DNA of 35,172 nucleotides, from positions 1 to 35,172 of the forward strand of contig NW_022204635.1 in assembly GCF_008831285.2 (NCBI RefSeq). Reading direction: 5' to 3'. Source of the DNA: Nymphaea colorata. Taxonomy: Eukaryota; Streptophyta; Magnoliopsida; Nymphaeales; Nymphaeaceae. The notes under the pieces are model-generated. The model saw only the letters and a list, made by a program, of their open reading frames with translations. It ran no database searches and was not told where the DNA came from. A program made the position numbers and the translations under genes. This document shows positions 9,367 through 22,494 of this stretch, in pieces (within the stretch, counting starts at the first letter, position 1; every line of letters starts with the position of its first letter).

Positions 9367-10731
9367 TCATTTCTAATTATCCTCTTCAGCCTTTATTTAA
9401 TTTGACAGCTAGTCCAGTTTTTTGATATTGCCTTCAATTTAATTCCAGATAATGCGCATTCTCCCTGGCTAGTAAAGGTTACTCCATATCTTGTAAGCTT
9501 TTACTGCTGTCTCCACTAGTATCTTCATCACCTTGGCCAGTTTATACTCATAGCAAAGACTGGTGATTTCGTTAAACATTGAGGTGTTGGCGTATCTGTA
9601 CAGCTAATCAGCCTAGGCCATCTAGTGTATGGCCGCAACCATCTCTTATGAGCGCTTCAGCCTAGAATATGACATAATAAGTAAGTACCTGGCTTCTAGT
9701 TTCCAATTATCTTCGATGATCTTTTGATAGTCTTTGCAGGTGGAGATACATTTCTCAAACTTGTTAAGACTGTACTGGAGGTACATAATTTCTATCAAAA
9801 ATTCTATCTACTCATTATCCTTCAATACTTATAATCCACTTTTTAAGATCTTTGTTGCCTTGCCATAGTCACCAAGCTTGATATAATATCTTCCCTTACG
9901 AATTTGATGAAAGTCTTTGAATTACTTATGATAAAGTTTCAACTATGATAGTACCTTGATCGCATCCTTATACCTTTCCATACCTTTTAAGCAGTACACA
10001 TGCATTTGGATTATTTAGAGTCTATCTCCAATATGTGAAGCTGGGCAAAGGTCCAAGGCTTTTAAATAGTAATTCTCAGCTTTTTAGTAATACAACAACC
10101 ATCTACAGATTTCTCCTAAATAGTAATAGGCCTCAAAGGATTTAATGTGTATTGGAGCGTTTACATCAACTGTGATTTCTTATTAATCGTTTGTAATCTT
10201 TTTCTATTACACTTTCAAGAGTGTTTCCAAAAGAGAGTACTTGAGCTTTTTTGGATTAATCTCTAAGCAGGCTGATATAGCTTCCAGTGCCTAAAACACC
10301 TAATAGTTGCGTCGATGAAGCTTTGCTTTTTCGTACAATGCGGCTTAGTATCTGTGTTTGAGGCTGATAGCCAAGGAAAGGTGAGTCGCAGCTAGCTCCT
10401 TTTGAGAGGTAAACGCATATAAACAGCCAATTTCATAATGAAAAATTTATTTGTTGGGAGGATTGCACTCCAAGCCTTTCAGGAGGAGTTCGTAAGCCTT
10501 AGAATTCCTAAGACGTTTGGAGTAATGGCGGCTTCTTCTGAGGTAGTGATCAGGGTTGTTCGGCTATCTCTGGATAAGGTGGGAGAAAAACATCTAAGCC
10601 TGTTGATTATCCCGAATTCTCTCGTAGAACTAAATCTTTTAGATGACCTGTTGGATGGTGTAAGACTATAACGTTAGATTTTTAAAAGAATTCCTCACTT
10701 CCTAAAGCTAAATCTTATCTTATTCTTACAT
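9367..10731 (-). CDS. TPR-repeat protein
   Basis: 454 residues, one exon, starting at ATG 10731 and ending at TGA 9369-9367. The N-terminus reads M-TAA-GAA-TAA, that is MEEEDKIELEEVRN, a striking use of reassigned Glu codons. About 32 TAA/TAG codons occur in the gene (about 7 percent). The protein is alpha-helical with tetratricopeptide-like units: AEMFFSHLIQREPNNPDHYL, SKAYELLLKGLECNP, AYYYLGEICRWLLYYEKAE, ENYYLKALDLCP, YYIKLGDYGKATKILKSGLE, EARYLLIMSYSRLKRSEEM. TPRs are protein-binding scaffolds found in APC/C, IFT and chaperone co-factors; which one this is cannot be decided here. An apparent 27-nt GT-AG intron at 9662-9688 was rejected because the unspliced reading completes a TPR helix. 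Third codon positions are A/T-rich, unlike the secreted genes. Confidence 0.82.
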
Positions 10732-11039
10732 TTTTATATTAAAGCCTGGCAATGAGGAAGACTATTTTATACGTATATAAATAAATGAACGGTTATAAAT
10801 AGTTAGATTTCCTGACTGGTTGTTATATAAATTTCGATGATATGATTAACAAAAATAATTATTATTGTTCTTATAGAAGGATGGACTGGTAATAAACTTG
10901 GAGTCAAAACACATTTAAAGATGTTAAAATCGTTTTAATTGGTCCTAGCATAGACCAAGCCAAGCTCCAAAGCAGAAGCTTCTCCGATTACCGAAGAGCT
11001 GGCAAGTAAGATGCATATTGCCAATGATTTATGTATAGA
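10732..11039. other. intergenic, AT-rich
   Basis: 308 bp, very AT-rich at its left end, holding the upstream flank of the TPR gene and the 3' flank of the OB-fold gene. No gene or repeat recognised. Confidence 0.5.
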
Positions 11040-12265
11040 TCATTCGATGGGAACCCAAGCCTTGTGGGAAAGGTTGAATTCCTCGTGTACGCGGGGAACT
11101 GTGCGTCTGGATTTTTCGATCCTGCCCTTCCTATCAAGCTGAATTTCGATGTGTTCCTTGACAACCTCAGAGCGGGCATTGAAAAGGACGACATACTCTC
11201 CTTCATAGAGGAACTCGTTTTCGGGCAAGAAGGCATTTGAGATGCCGGTCTCGTCACCGATCACGCATCTAAGCCTTGTGCCGACTTTTTGGGCGGAAAT
11301 GACCTTAATTATGTGAGAAATACCTTGGCGTTGATGTTGAGTCTGTCCTCTCCGGGGGTGATATCGGCAATCTTGTTCCACTGGAGGGGAGCTCTCCTCT
11401 CTCTATTCTCCTCGCGCTTCTCCTCGTATTGCCTAGGAGGACGGTTTTCCCTGTAGTTGTCTCCTCCTCTGGTGGTCCTGTCGTAATCTCTGTCGTTGCG
11501 TCTGGGCCTCTCCTCGCGGTTGTCTCTATTTTCGCGTCTGTAGTCGGTTCTATTTTCTCTTCGGTCGAGATCTCTGTCATTGTTTCTGCGTTGAGGTCTG
11601 TCGTCATAGTCTCTGTTGTCTCTCCTGTCCTCGCGGGGCCTGTCTTCGCGAGGTTTACGGTCCTCCCGATCGTCGCGTCTATCGTTTCTTCTGGGTCTAT
11701 CTTCTCTATCTTCGCGGGGTTTGCGGTCCTCCCTGTCTTCTCTTCTGGGCCTATCTTCCCTTGGCCTATCTTCCCTTGGCCTTTCTTCTCTCCTGGGCCT
11801 GTCCTGCCTGTCTCCTCCCTCGCGCCTGCGGTTGTCTCTGCGCTCGCCCTGCCTGTTGTCCCTCCTCTCTCTGCGGGGCTTGTCTTCACGCTTGTGCTCG
11901 ACTTCTGAGATGTTGGTGGCGCTGGTGGAAGCAATAGTCACTCCCTTCTCCAGGGTAACTCTGCCAAAGAGATCAATCTCGAGTGAGATATGATCCTTAA
12001 CGAACCTCTTGACGCCGTTCCTAATGGCGACAACATTGTCCTTCTGGATGAGGTGGGCGGTTTCTCCTTTGAAGAAGGCCTTGGCAGCTGCGGTTTAATC
12101 GGCAACAACTGCATCGACCATGGGGATCTTCTTTCCGTCCCTGGTCTCGATCTATCGGGGCTAGGCGGACACGATCTTCACATAGACGTTGTATCCACTC
12201 CTAGCGGTCTCGATATCCTTCACTTTGATGAATTTGGGTTGAGCAAGCACTCCTTTTTCAGCCAT
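11040..12265 (-). CDS. tandem OB-fold protein with Arg/Glu/Asp-rich linker
   Basis: 401 residues. The intron is 11304-11323 (20 nt on the minus strand, GTATTTCTCACATAATTAAG). Residues about 10-108 fit a SOSS-B/hSSB-like OB fold: KFIKVKDIE, YNVYVKIVSAE, IPMVDAVVADETAAAKAFF, LIQKDNVVAIRNG. Residues about 305-401 are a second, related OB fold (NKIADITPGEDRLNINAK, VISAQ, CVIGDETGISNAFL, EGEYVVLFNARSEV, IEIQLDRKGRIEKS). The two halves align motif by motif, so they look like an internal duplication. Between them about 180 residues are almost only Arg, Asp, Glu, Pro, Asn and Tyr (RREDREDRKPRED and variants), a likely disordered, RNA-binding-like linker. In-frame TAG and TAA (three in the first OB) read as Glu. 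Role inferred: single-stranded nucleic-acid binding. No close named homologue is claimed. Confidence 0.8.
11400..11905. repeat. RED/RRD low-complexity coding repeat
   Basis: Degenerate short-period repeat encoding runs of Arg-Asp/Glu-Arg-Pro on the minus strand (units such as REDRP, DREDRKP, RRDNR). On the plus strand it appears as TCTTC/CTGTC/GCGGG-rich DNA, which leaves all frames open and creates spurious long ORFs. It lies entirely inside the linker of the tandem OB-fold gene. Confidence 0.8.
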
Positions 12266-12584
12266 ATTTGTTGAAATAATTAAATACAATAATTCTTTCA
12301 TACATCACATCCCCATACAAACATATCTTATGCCTCAGGGTCGGCTATAAGGCTCAGGGGATAAAGATAATGATATTTGGAGAAGATATTTATAGAGAGT
12401 AGGGAGAGAGATGGAAGGGAGATAGGAGAGAGATTAGGAAAAGATTAATGCGAGGTGGTAGAATGTTAAAAATGTTAATTTTTTATTTGAGGGAGGATAG
12501 GAAGGTATGATTTCTATTTTGTTCTAAAGCTATTGATTTAGAAGGCGAAAATGTTTCCATTATATAATTTCTATTCGAAAATCG
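12266..12584. other. divergent intergenic region
   Basis: 319 bp between two divergently transcribed genes (OB-fold on minus, cysteine-rich on plus). It contains a purine-rich GGAGAGA/GATAGG stretch around 12395-12440 and an ATTATATAATTT element close to the plus-strand start. No gene recognised. Confidence 0.5.
12559..12570 (+). promoter_or_regulatory. TATA-like ATTATATAATTT upstream of the cysteine-rich gene
   Basis: An AT-only element 15 bp before the ATG at 12585. Similar elements sit 0-30 bp before several other start codons of the window. Whether it is a promoter or initiator is inference from recurrence only. Confidence 0.3.
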
Positions 12585-15500
12585 ATGAAGATCACCGCAC
12601 TGATGATCCTGCTAGTGGCTGCCTCCGCCCAACTCTGCTCCAAGGGAGGCCTCAAATGCGACCAGGGCAGCTGCCACTACCCCTCCTACCTGGAAGGCTG
12701 CCTCAACTACTCCCCCGACAATACCTGCGCCATCTGCGAATACAGTAAGACATGAATCCACTCAGATTACCAACTCGCAAACGGCAAGTGCCAATACTCA
12801 CCCAACTTGCAGGGCGCCGATTGCTGCGCACAGTTCAATACCACTGGAGCCTGCATATCATGCGCCAAAGGACTCTTCCTCAACCCGAATTCCGGACTCT
12901 GCGAGGATAAAAAGATAGAGGGATGCCTGCTGAAGACGAACGGGGCATGCTCAGTCTGCGCTTCCGACTACGACTTGGTTGGGTCAATATGCATTAAATC
13001 TGTTACTGGCTGCACTGCATACGACCAGTATTTCAATTGCGTCTCCTGCAACAGCTCATACCTCTTCGCTCAAGCCACATGCGTGCCAGTCATCACGGCT
13101 CCTGCCATCACCAACTGCAAATACATCAATTAATACGGCTGCGTCGAGTGTGTTCCAGGGTGGCGGGTAGCTTCTGACGGCTCATGCACCCCCGCATCAT
13201 TTGGCTGCCTCGTCTTCAACGCCGATGGAAACTGCCAGACGTGCCAAAGCCCCTTCTTCCAGCTTCAAAATGGGCAGTGTTCGATAGTGGGATGCCTGCA
13301 GCTCAACGGAAATGGCTGCGCCCAATGCAACTCCCTCCTTGGTTTTGTCCTCTCAAACGGAGTTTGTGCCATTCCCAACTGCCTATACTTCACTGCTTCT
13401 GGCTGTACCACCTGCAAGGGTGGCTTACTGGCCGGTTCCTGGGGATGCAAGAACACAACTGAAAAGGTGTGCCTCATCTGCAAGATCAATTAGTACTTGG
13501 GAAGCGATGGCAAATGCTACACTAAGAATGTGCACTGCACCAGATACCAGAACGGAGCTTGTGTGAGCTGCTGTGACGCCTACTACCTTGACTCCAACAA
13601 CATCTGCCAGCAGCAACTGGTCGGTTGCATCTATTCCAATGGAGTCTGCAGCTCCTGCATTGCTCCCTTTACCTTCAGCAACGGCATCTGTTCCATCAGT
13701 GGATGCCTCACCTACAGTGCAAAGGGATGCTCTTCCTGCGATTCCCGCCTCACTCTCAGCAACTTCATCTGCACGATTCCTTTCTGCCAGCAAATCGAAG
13801 GCTTTACCTGCGTTGCCTGCGTTCCTAACTACTAGCTCACCAACCAAGGATGCGTGCCCGTTGACCCCAACTGCGCCAACAAGAACTCCTTCAACGTCTG
13901 CTTGAAGTGCAAGGAAGGCTACCAACTAGGAAACAATGGAGTTTGCGTGGCTGTCAAGGTCGGATGCAACTACGTCGATGGGATTTGCACCTCCTGCAGA
14001 GCCCCCTTCCTCTACGTCCCCGAAACCAAGTCCTGCGTTATCGACGGATGCCTCACTTACTTCATCGGCGGATGCTCCCAGTGTGCTACTTCCTACTCCC
14101 TGCTCTACAACAGCTGCAAGCTGCCTAACTGCCTCACCTCCAGTAACGGCAAGTGCCTCTAGTGCGATCCCGACTACGTCTTCACCTCAACCGGTCTGTG
14201 CGTCTCCAAGGACGAGTTCTGCGATAAGATGAACGAATACGGAGTCTGCATCAAGTGCCTCAGCAACTACTACTACAGCCTCACCGATAAGAAATGCATC
14301 AGGCAGGCTCCTGGCTGCAACTACGATAACGGCGTCTGCTGCTCCTGCAACGCTCCCTTCACCTACAACAACGGGCAATGCATCATCTTGGGATGCGAAA
14401 CATTGGCGGAAAGAGGATGTGTTAAGTGCACATACCCCTACAAGCTCACCAACAAGGCCACCTGCGAAATCCCACACTGCAATGCCTACTCCAAGGGAGT
14501 CTGCATCGGCTGCAGCCAAGGCTATGCCCTCAATGCCAACCACCTCTGCGTGGCTCAGGATCCCAACTGTCTCAACTACAACATCGAACAGACCGAATGC
14601 CAAACCTGCATCAAGGGATACCGCTTCGATGAGAATGGAGTTTGCGAGTACGCTGACGCTAACTGCTGGCAATTCGACTCTTCAGGCCTTTGCATGAACT
14701 GCGACCGCATCTACTTCCTCAATCCCTATGGAAAATGCCAACTCAGAGATCCTCAGTGTACCGTCTATACTAACGGATACTGCACCCAGTGTAACTCCTA
14801 CTACTTCGTCTCTGGAGGCGTCTGCATGCCCAACCTCAAAGGCTGCAAGGTTCAGAAATCTTTCAGTCAATGCCTTCAATGCGACTCTGGATACGATCTG
14901 AAATCGGGATCCTGCAGAGTTTCCAGCAATCAGCTTACTTGGAACTCTATATAAATGGACTTCTAAGATGGTACTGAGTAAGCTGCTGCCACCTTTACTT
15001 CTCAGTTCACCAGCACAACCAACCTTATCCAATCCATAGCTTCTGGAAACGCCAAAGTTTTCTTCAGCAGTTCTTCGCTGGCTGATGCTCAGTTCCAAGT
15101 GGATTCTCAAGGCTCAAGCGGATGGTCGCCTGTTGGGCAATCTCAGGGCTCCTTCGTGGGAGTAAAGACTCAAATCCTGCAAACCTTCTACGCAGTGGAC
15201 ATCAGGGTGCTTACTGGTAACAGTTTGACCCAGTTTACTCTTGAATACTCTATGGATGGGCAGTCTTTCACCCAAATTGGGTCATACAGTCTGAGCGGAA
15301 TCGCAGTAGGAATAGTCAAAACCTTCTACTTTTCTCCAGTCTACGCCCAGTTCATCAGAATCGTGGCTCAGTCTGGCACTCCCAACATCAAATTTGAGTT
15401 CTACTACAGCTCCACTCTCGCCAGCTCCCTCAACTCCTCTGACAACTCCTACATCACCAAGACAGTCACTCAGACCTTGGACACTGCCTTTGGAGGTGAG

Positions 15501-15800
15501 TCTACCTGCCAAAGCGGCACTCTCTGTTGGGCTGGCGTCTAGGCATGCGAGCCAAGACAGCTTTCAGGATTCAACATCATCTACACCGATTGCGGTGAGA
15601 ACGACATCATCGAGACGGTGACCATCGACTACTCAACGGACGGCGTCAGCTTCACCTGCTGGGACAACTGCAAGGAACAGGCACTGACCAACGGCGGTTT
15701 CTCCTTCCCCTCTCCCCTACTGGCTCAAAAGGTGCACGTCCATTTCACCAAATATCACGGCAATCCCCACTTCGGCATCAAGTTCAACTGGACCTCTTGA
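12585..15800 (+). CDS. large cysteine-rich, discoidin-like extracellular protein
   Basis: 1064 residues. The intron is 12745-12765 (21 nt, with an in-frame TGA if retained). A signal peptide (MKITALMILLVAASAQ) is followed by about 750 residues of cysteine-rich repeats of roughly 45 residues with the pattern C..C...Y.L....C......GC....NG.C..C, similar to growth-factor-receptor/furin-like Cys repeats common in ciliate surface proteins. The C-terminal 250 residues hold two beta-rich units like F5/8C (discoidin) domains: TLEYSMDGQSFTQIGSYS with AQFIRIVAQSG, and VTIDYSTDGVSFTCWDNC with AQKVHVHFTKYHG. Eight TAR codons read as Glu, two of them in the order NEYGC and NEYLG. No transmembrane helix or obvious GPI tail was seen, so secretion or matrix location is likely. 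A carbohydrate-binding adhesive or extracellular-matrix role is inferred. TGA at 15798. Confidence 0.82.
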
Positions 15801-15892
15801 TATTCTCATTTTATATTCCCTGCATTCCTCCTCCTCCCCATCCGATGGAAATATTGGAATTTATTGATTTATGATGATGGATAATGATAATA

Positions 15893-18766
15893 ATGGAGAG
15901 ATAAGCCGATTAATAGTCTCCACCTATCACCTACGACACCTTCAAGCGAAACTACGACCAGCGCATGGCCTTCAGAGCGGTCAACTTCGATCGCGCCTCC
16001 CAGGGACAGGAGGGCAAGCAAAAGACTGCCCAAATAAAGGCAATTCAAAAATTTATTGCCAAGCTCAAGGGCGAAGCCAAGAGCTACGAAGCCATACTCA
16101 CCGAGATGGATACGCTCAACCTGACCAAATATCTGGAGGAGATATCTGCGCTGATCGCGAACTGCATCACTGAAAGGGAGATCCGCTTCTATTCTGAGGT
16201 ATGAGTCGAGTAATTGCAGGTGGCGACGCGTCTGAACGCAGAATATGACGATTTCCCAGGGATGATCCTCAAGGATATAAACAAGCAATTCTCAAGCGCG
16301 CTCGAATCCTCAGACGATAATAAGCAAAAATTGAAGGCGCTTCTATTGTTCACCGCCGAGCTGTTCGTGTGCGGCTTCACCTTCCCCTACAAGGAGATTA
16401 GCGAAATGCTCAAGAAACTAGTGAAGGCCGGCACCAAAAAGAAAAGCATCTTCACCACCGAAAAATAGCTCAGACTTTTCGCATACTTCTACAATTGCGA
16501 TAGCTACGCCTCCTTCCTCATCCACTTCGGATCCATCTTCACGCAAGCCACGCCCAAGTGGATGCTCAGGTGGAAGAGAGAAGGCAAGGACTATCCCAAA
16601 TACCCAGAAATGATCCCAGCCAAGGTCAAGGAAGAAATCACCAATAACTTCTTTGCTAATTACGTGATTAGCTGTCTGGCCGTCTTGGAGGCCGCCTTCG
16701 CTGTACCGCTTTGGACATTCAGAAACTGAAGGAGTTGGAGGGCGAGTTGCGTGAGAATCTGCGGATGTCAGGCGAGTTCAACCGTCAGGTCTAGCTCACC
16801 TACAACGACCTCAAGTAGAAACTGATCTTCACGAAGAGGCACCTGGAGGTGATCATCGATTCGATCAGCTACAACGCCACCATCAAGGACTATGAGCACG
16901 ATCTTGTGGAGGTCGAGGACATCATGAAGCAGTATATCAACCAGGCGGACAATGCAGAAATATTCGAAAATTAATTTGAAAAATAATTGTATCTTTAATT
17001 ACCAGATCTCTGCAAGACTGAAAATAAGGCTGCGGGCGAGGAGGAGTATAAATAGTTTAAGGAAAAATTAGATAAGTGCAAGAATAAAAATGAAAGTGAT
17101 GAAATTGCCAAATTATTCGAAGAAATCAATAATAAACGCACCAGAAAAATGCTTGCCAAGGATATCATGGAGTATCGGAAGGAGTATCAGCTAGTTACTC
17201 CATTTCTGTGCAGAATTGCAGCCATTGTAGCTCAAAACTACCGCGATATACAATAAATAGTGGTATAAACCCTTTTCATCGACTACGAAAAACTAAGGGA
17301 AAATATAAATACCAACTTCGTCATCAACGACAAGCGCAGTCGCAACCTAAAATACATCTGCGAGTTCACCAAGTTCAAACTTATCGATAATGAAAAAGCC
17401 ATCCAATGCATCCAAAACCTCATCGACGATCTGAAGGGATACAACATCGAACTCCTCATCTCCACCCTCTAAAGCATCGGCAGATACCTATACCTTTCCC
17501 CAGTCAGCGCCAATAAGTAGACTCTATCTCATTTAGGTTCACCTTCCTGCTCAGCAAACTCGAAAACGTACTGAAGCAGAAATCGTTTCCCCTCTTCACC
17601 ACTTCGCAACTCCTCAACAGCATCAGTCTCCTCAAACCGCAAGTAGAAGTGCCAAAACCGCCCGAGCCTGAACAGACACCCATTCAGAAAGAGGCAGAAA
17701 TAGTGATGAACATGGATGTTATTGACGATTTGGATGAAATGATCAGGGAAATCTTGAGGATCGTGGAGAAAAAGGGAGGGCTCGAAGCGCTGCAGGTCTG
17801 TCTTGTCAAGCAAATCGAAAGATACGAGTTTTTAGGTAACTATAACTACGCATACATGATCAGCTAGCTCAACGTACCATAGATAACTGACTACGTTGTC
17901 AAGAAGTCAATCGAACGCCTGGAGGATGCCACAAGATACGGCCACTTTCAAAACTGCCTCCTCTGGTCGAGATTCCTAGGAGAGCTATTCAAGTACAGCA
18001 TCATAAAGCGCACCTTCCTGTTTTAGGCCTTGTACAAGTTCCTGAAAATGGGCAACGTCAACGAAATCAGCATCATCAACCTCATCTGCACAGTCCTATA
18101 GTCCTGCTAGAGGTATCTAGACTCAAAGAAAGCTGCATCAAGGAACCAAACTTTCCTGTTTTTGCTTTAATTCCGAGTATCTATGCTCCTAAGTAGAAAT
18201 TCATCAACAAGTGTCTCTACGTGCCCATGCTTGAAGAGTTCAAAGTCATTGAAGTCTTCGAAGATTTTGAACCAAACCTCATCTCCACCAAGGCCGATGT
18301 TTTAGACTCCTTCCTCAAGGAACATGAAGACAAAGTATTTTCCCATTTACCACAGATATCCAAGAAGGACTTCGACCTTGCTAATGCCTTCGATATCTAC
18401 CTTTAGCGCAAAAATTTGAAATAGACCAAGCAGAGCAGCAACAAATAGGCCAAAGACGTCCGCCTCGCAGAGCCATAAATCGATAAGTAAGAACTAGCCA
18501 CTGAGAAGAACATCGAAGCCATCACCGCTGAGTCCAAGACCTTCGAGAATGAGTTTTTGAACGTGATGAACTCGCACATCAAGGACCTCTCTGGCAAGAT
18601 AGCCAAGCCAGCATTCGTGGAGAAGGTGATCGAGCGCAAGAAGGACAAGCGCAAGCTGAACGAGGGAGAGAGGAAGATCGTGGTGATTGCCCGAAACGGG
18701 AACAAATTCACCAAAAAGGACGTCTTCTTCAGTGACAATCACATCCAACAGAACGGATAAAATTGA
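15893..18766 (+). CDS. UPF2: nonsense-mediated decay factor UPF2
   Basis: 930 residues in five exons. Introns are 16199-16219 (21 nt, in-frame TGA if retained), 16703-16722, 17517-17536 and 18177-18196 (all 20 nt). Three MIF4G-like helical domains are visible. Domain 1 (about residues 25-270) has LTEMDTLNLTKYLEEISA, matching the family's 'L..LNL.KY..E...A'. Domain 2 (about 390-550) has LKYICEFTKFKLI and LESIGRYLYLSP, matching 'RFIGELTKFK' and 'LETCGRFLF.SP'. Domain 3 (about 580-745) has SRFLGELFKYSIIKRTFLF and LESCERYLDSKKAA, matching 'KFLGELYNYR' and 'LDTCGQYFDRGSS'. A charged tail with RKIVVIARNGNKFTKK resembles the UPF1-binding end. UPF2 bridges UPF1 and UPF3 on premature-stop transcripts. 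The acidic spacer before the tail is much shorter than in humans. Start: MEREADEE, using TAA, TAA and TAG as Glu. Confidence 0.93.
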
Positions 18767-18940
18767 ATGCTCGGCAGGTATTCGCTTCAAAGTTAATCAC
18801 TCAATGATTTTACGATGAATTGATCAATTCTCAACGCCACCACCAGGGCCACTCCAGATCATAGATTTGGTCCTGTCTCTGCCCTTCTCGGCCTAACTGT
18901 TTGGGAATTTGAATGACAGTAGAATTTATAAAGTGTTTTT

Positions 18941-18956
18941 GTATATATAATTCAAA
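18941..18956 (+). promoter_or_regulatory. TATA-like element abutting the kinesin start
   Basis: GTATATATAATTCAAA lies immediately before the kinesin-13 ATG at 18957. It resembles AT elements before the genes at 12585, 22495 and 32403. Function inferred only. Confidence 0.3.
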
Positions 18957-20702
<1,746 letters not shown>

Positions 20703-20774
20703 GTATGGCGGGTGATGGTTTGCATAGTTAATAGTTCGTTGATACTCTTGAACTCATTATTAAAGTTGTAAAAA

Positions 20775-22213
20775 TCAATCCTTGGCGAGAAGATCCAGTT
20801 TGGCCTTCACCATGTCGTAGTATTCCTGGTCGATAGAGCCATCGTCCTTCTGCTTCATCACTCGAGTATACTCTTCCTTGCGCTTCAGCTTCTATTGCAA
20901 TTTCTATGATTCGTATTGAAGCATTAGGGCAGTTTCTACCTTATGCTATCCCTTGTTAAGGATTGTCTTCCATGGCTTCGACTTACCCATATCAACTGAT
21001 AAGTTTCCTAGGTAGTTTTTATACTATATGCGTTCGCTTTTGGGAGCTGTTGGAGGTGGTGAGTCTTTTTTCTTTGGCAATTTTTTCACCAGCTCAAGAT
21101 ACTCCAGTCCTTTCAGTTTCGGTTTTTCTATAAGCTACTTTTATTTCTCTTATCTTTCCGCTCTTTACTTCATCTCTCTTTCTAACTTTTCCTCCATTTC
21201 TCTTCGCTTGTTTTCATCAATTTAGGGAACGAATTTAGTCTTGACTTGCTATGAAAATTGCCTCATTTTTTCCAGCTTCTGTTTAGGATTTTGTTCATTT
21301 TCTATCTATGTAGGCGCAGCTATTTGCTTGTAGAATGCACTCTGATACGATGGCCTATAGGAGCGAGCCCTTGATCCACTCATTTTTTTCTCCATTTCTC
21401 TTACTGACTATTTTTGCTTCAAGGTTTCTAAGACCCTCTGTTCATGTTCTAAGATTTATTGGAGGTTGATTGGATGCTTCAATTGTCGAATTTCTGCCAA
21501 TTTTTTCTTCCTCTCTTCCAAAACATCCTCTTACTTTTCCTTAAATCCTTCCTCCATTTTTTGGAAAAGCTATCTTTTCCTTAAGATCTACTTCAGTCTT
21601 TCCGATTCCTCCTTACTCTGCATCTAGCGTTGCTGGCTTCTCGATTTTATCTTCTTGATTGATTATTCAATTTCAGCTTTTTGTTTAGCTTTTTACTATT
21701 ATCGGATTTTAGCTCGAAGCTCTTCGGCCTGTATCTCTTTTTCTCTTGATTTCTATGCAATTTCTTTCTTTTTTTGTTAGATTTTCTTCATCTCTTCTCG
21801 AAATTATTTCCTCCATTCATCGTTGCTTTGCCTGGAAAGCGATAGATTCTCTTGGAGGTTGGAGCGTTTTCTTAGATACTCATACTTTTCAAAGGAAGTA
21901 AGTGAGTTTTCGATATACCCAAGCTTATGTTCAAGTGCCTATTTTTATCTTTCGATCTGTTCCATATACTTTCTCCTCAGCATATCCTCATATGAGTTCT
22001 TCTCGTTGCCTGCATTGAACTAAATGGTCGGATATGTACATTTCCTTTAGTTTTTCGCACTTATATATCACCGTTGATGATCTCTTTGGCGATGGAACTG
22101 GTTTCTTATTCTATGTGGGTCTATGAGATGTATCTGGCCTTTGGTTTGGCACGGTTGAAAAGCTATTAGAGCATCGAGGCCTTGGCCTAACTCAATGTTT
22201 ATTGTTCGGACAT
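20775..22213 (-). CDS. coiled-coil protein, unknown
   Basis: 472 residues. The intron is 22020-22039 (20 nt on the minus strand, GTACATATCCGACCATTTAG). It starts at ATG 22213 (MSEQETLSEAKASMLEEL) and ends at TGA 20777-20775, only 72 bp from the kinesin stop (tail to tail). The first 75 residues are polar; residues about 85-330 are a long charged coiled coil (KKIEQKKKEIAEKSREKEI, EEKLEREMKERAEREEKE), in which many Glu are encoded by TAA/TAG. The last 90 residues are a more globular basic end (KNYLGNLSVDMGKSKPW, ETALMLQYESEKLQQKLKRK, SIDQEYYDMVKAKLDLLAK). Such proteins are common in ciliary, basal-body and cortical structures, but no specific family is recognised. The codons are A/T-rich. Confidence 0.78.
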
Positions 22214-22483
22214 ATGATATATAATTTTATTATGAAACAAATTGGTTTCATTATTCGATGATCAAATTAGAAAGAACAACATATGCAACATTTTAACAGA
22301 TAAAAAAGATCCACATTTTTATTCAAAATATAACTCCTCTCTAAAAGCTACACCCATTTCATTGGTAGTTTATATGTGACCATCTTCTTTTATCAGGTTA
22401 ATTCCTTACCAAGTAATAAGCCTCGTTTTATATGTGCGGGTATGTTCTGGTATTTTATTAATTGATTAATAGTTTTATTTAAG

Positions 22484-22494
22484 TTATATAAAAG
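22484..22494 (+). promoter_or_regulatory. TTATATAAAAG element directly before the LRR gene
   Basis: TATA-box-like sequence ending at the base before ATG 22495. If it is a promoter the leader would be almost absent; it may instead be an AT-rich 5' leader. Inference from recurrence. Confidence 0.3.

Noticed and set aside
9662-9688. 27-nt GT-AG intron in the TPR gene
   Set aside because: It is 3n without an in-frame TGA, and the unspliced reading EARYLLIMSYSRLKRSEEM completes a typical TPR helix.
11429-11908. Plus-strand open frame of 159 codons rich in Val and Ser
   Set aside because: Mirror of the Arg/Glu/Asp repeat of the minus-strand OB-fold gene, which has flanking conserved domains.
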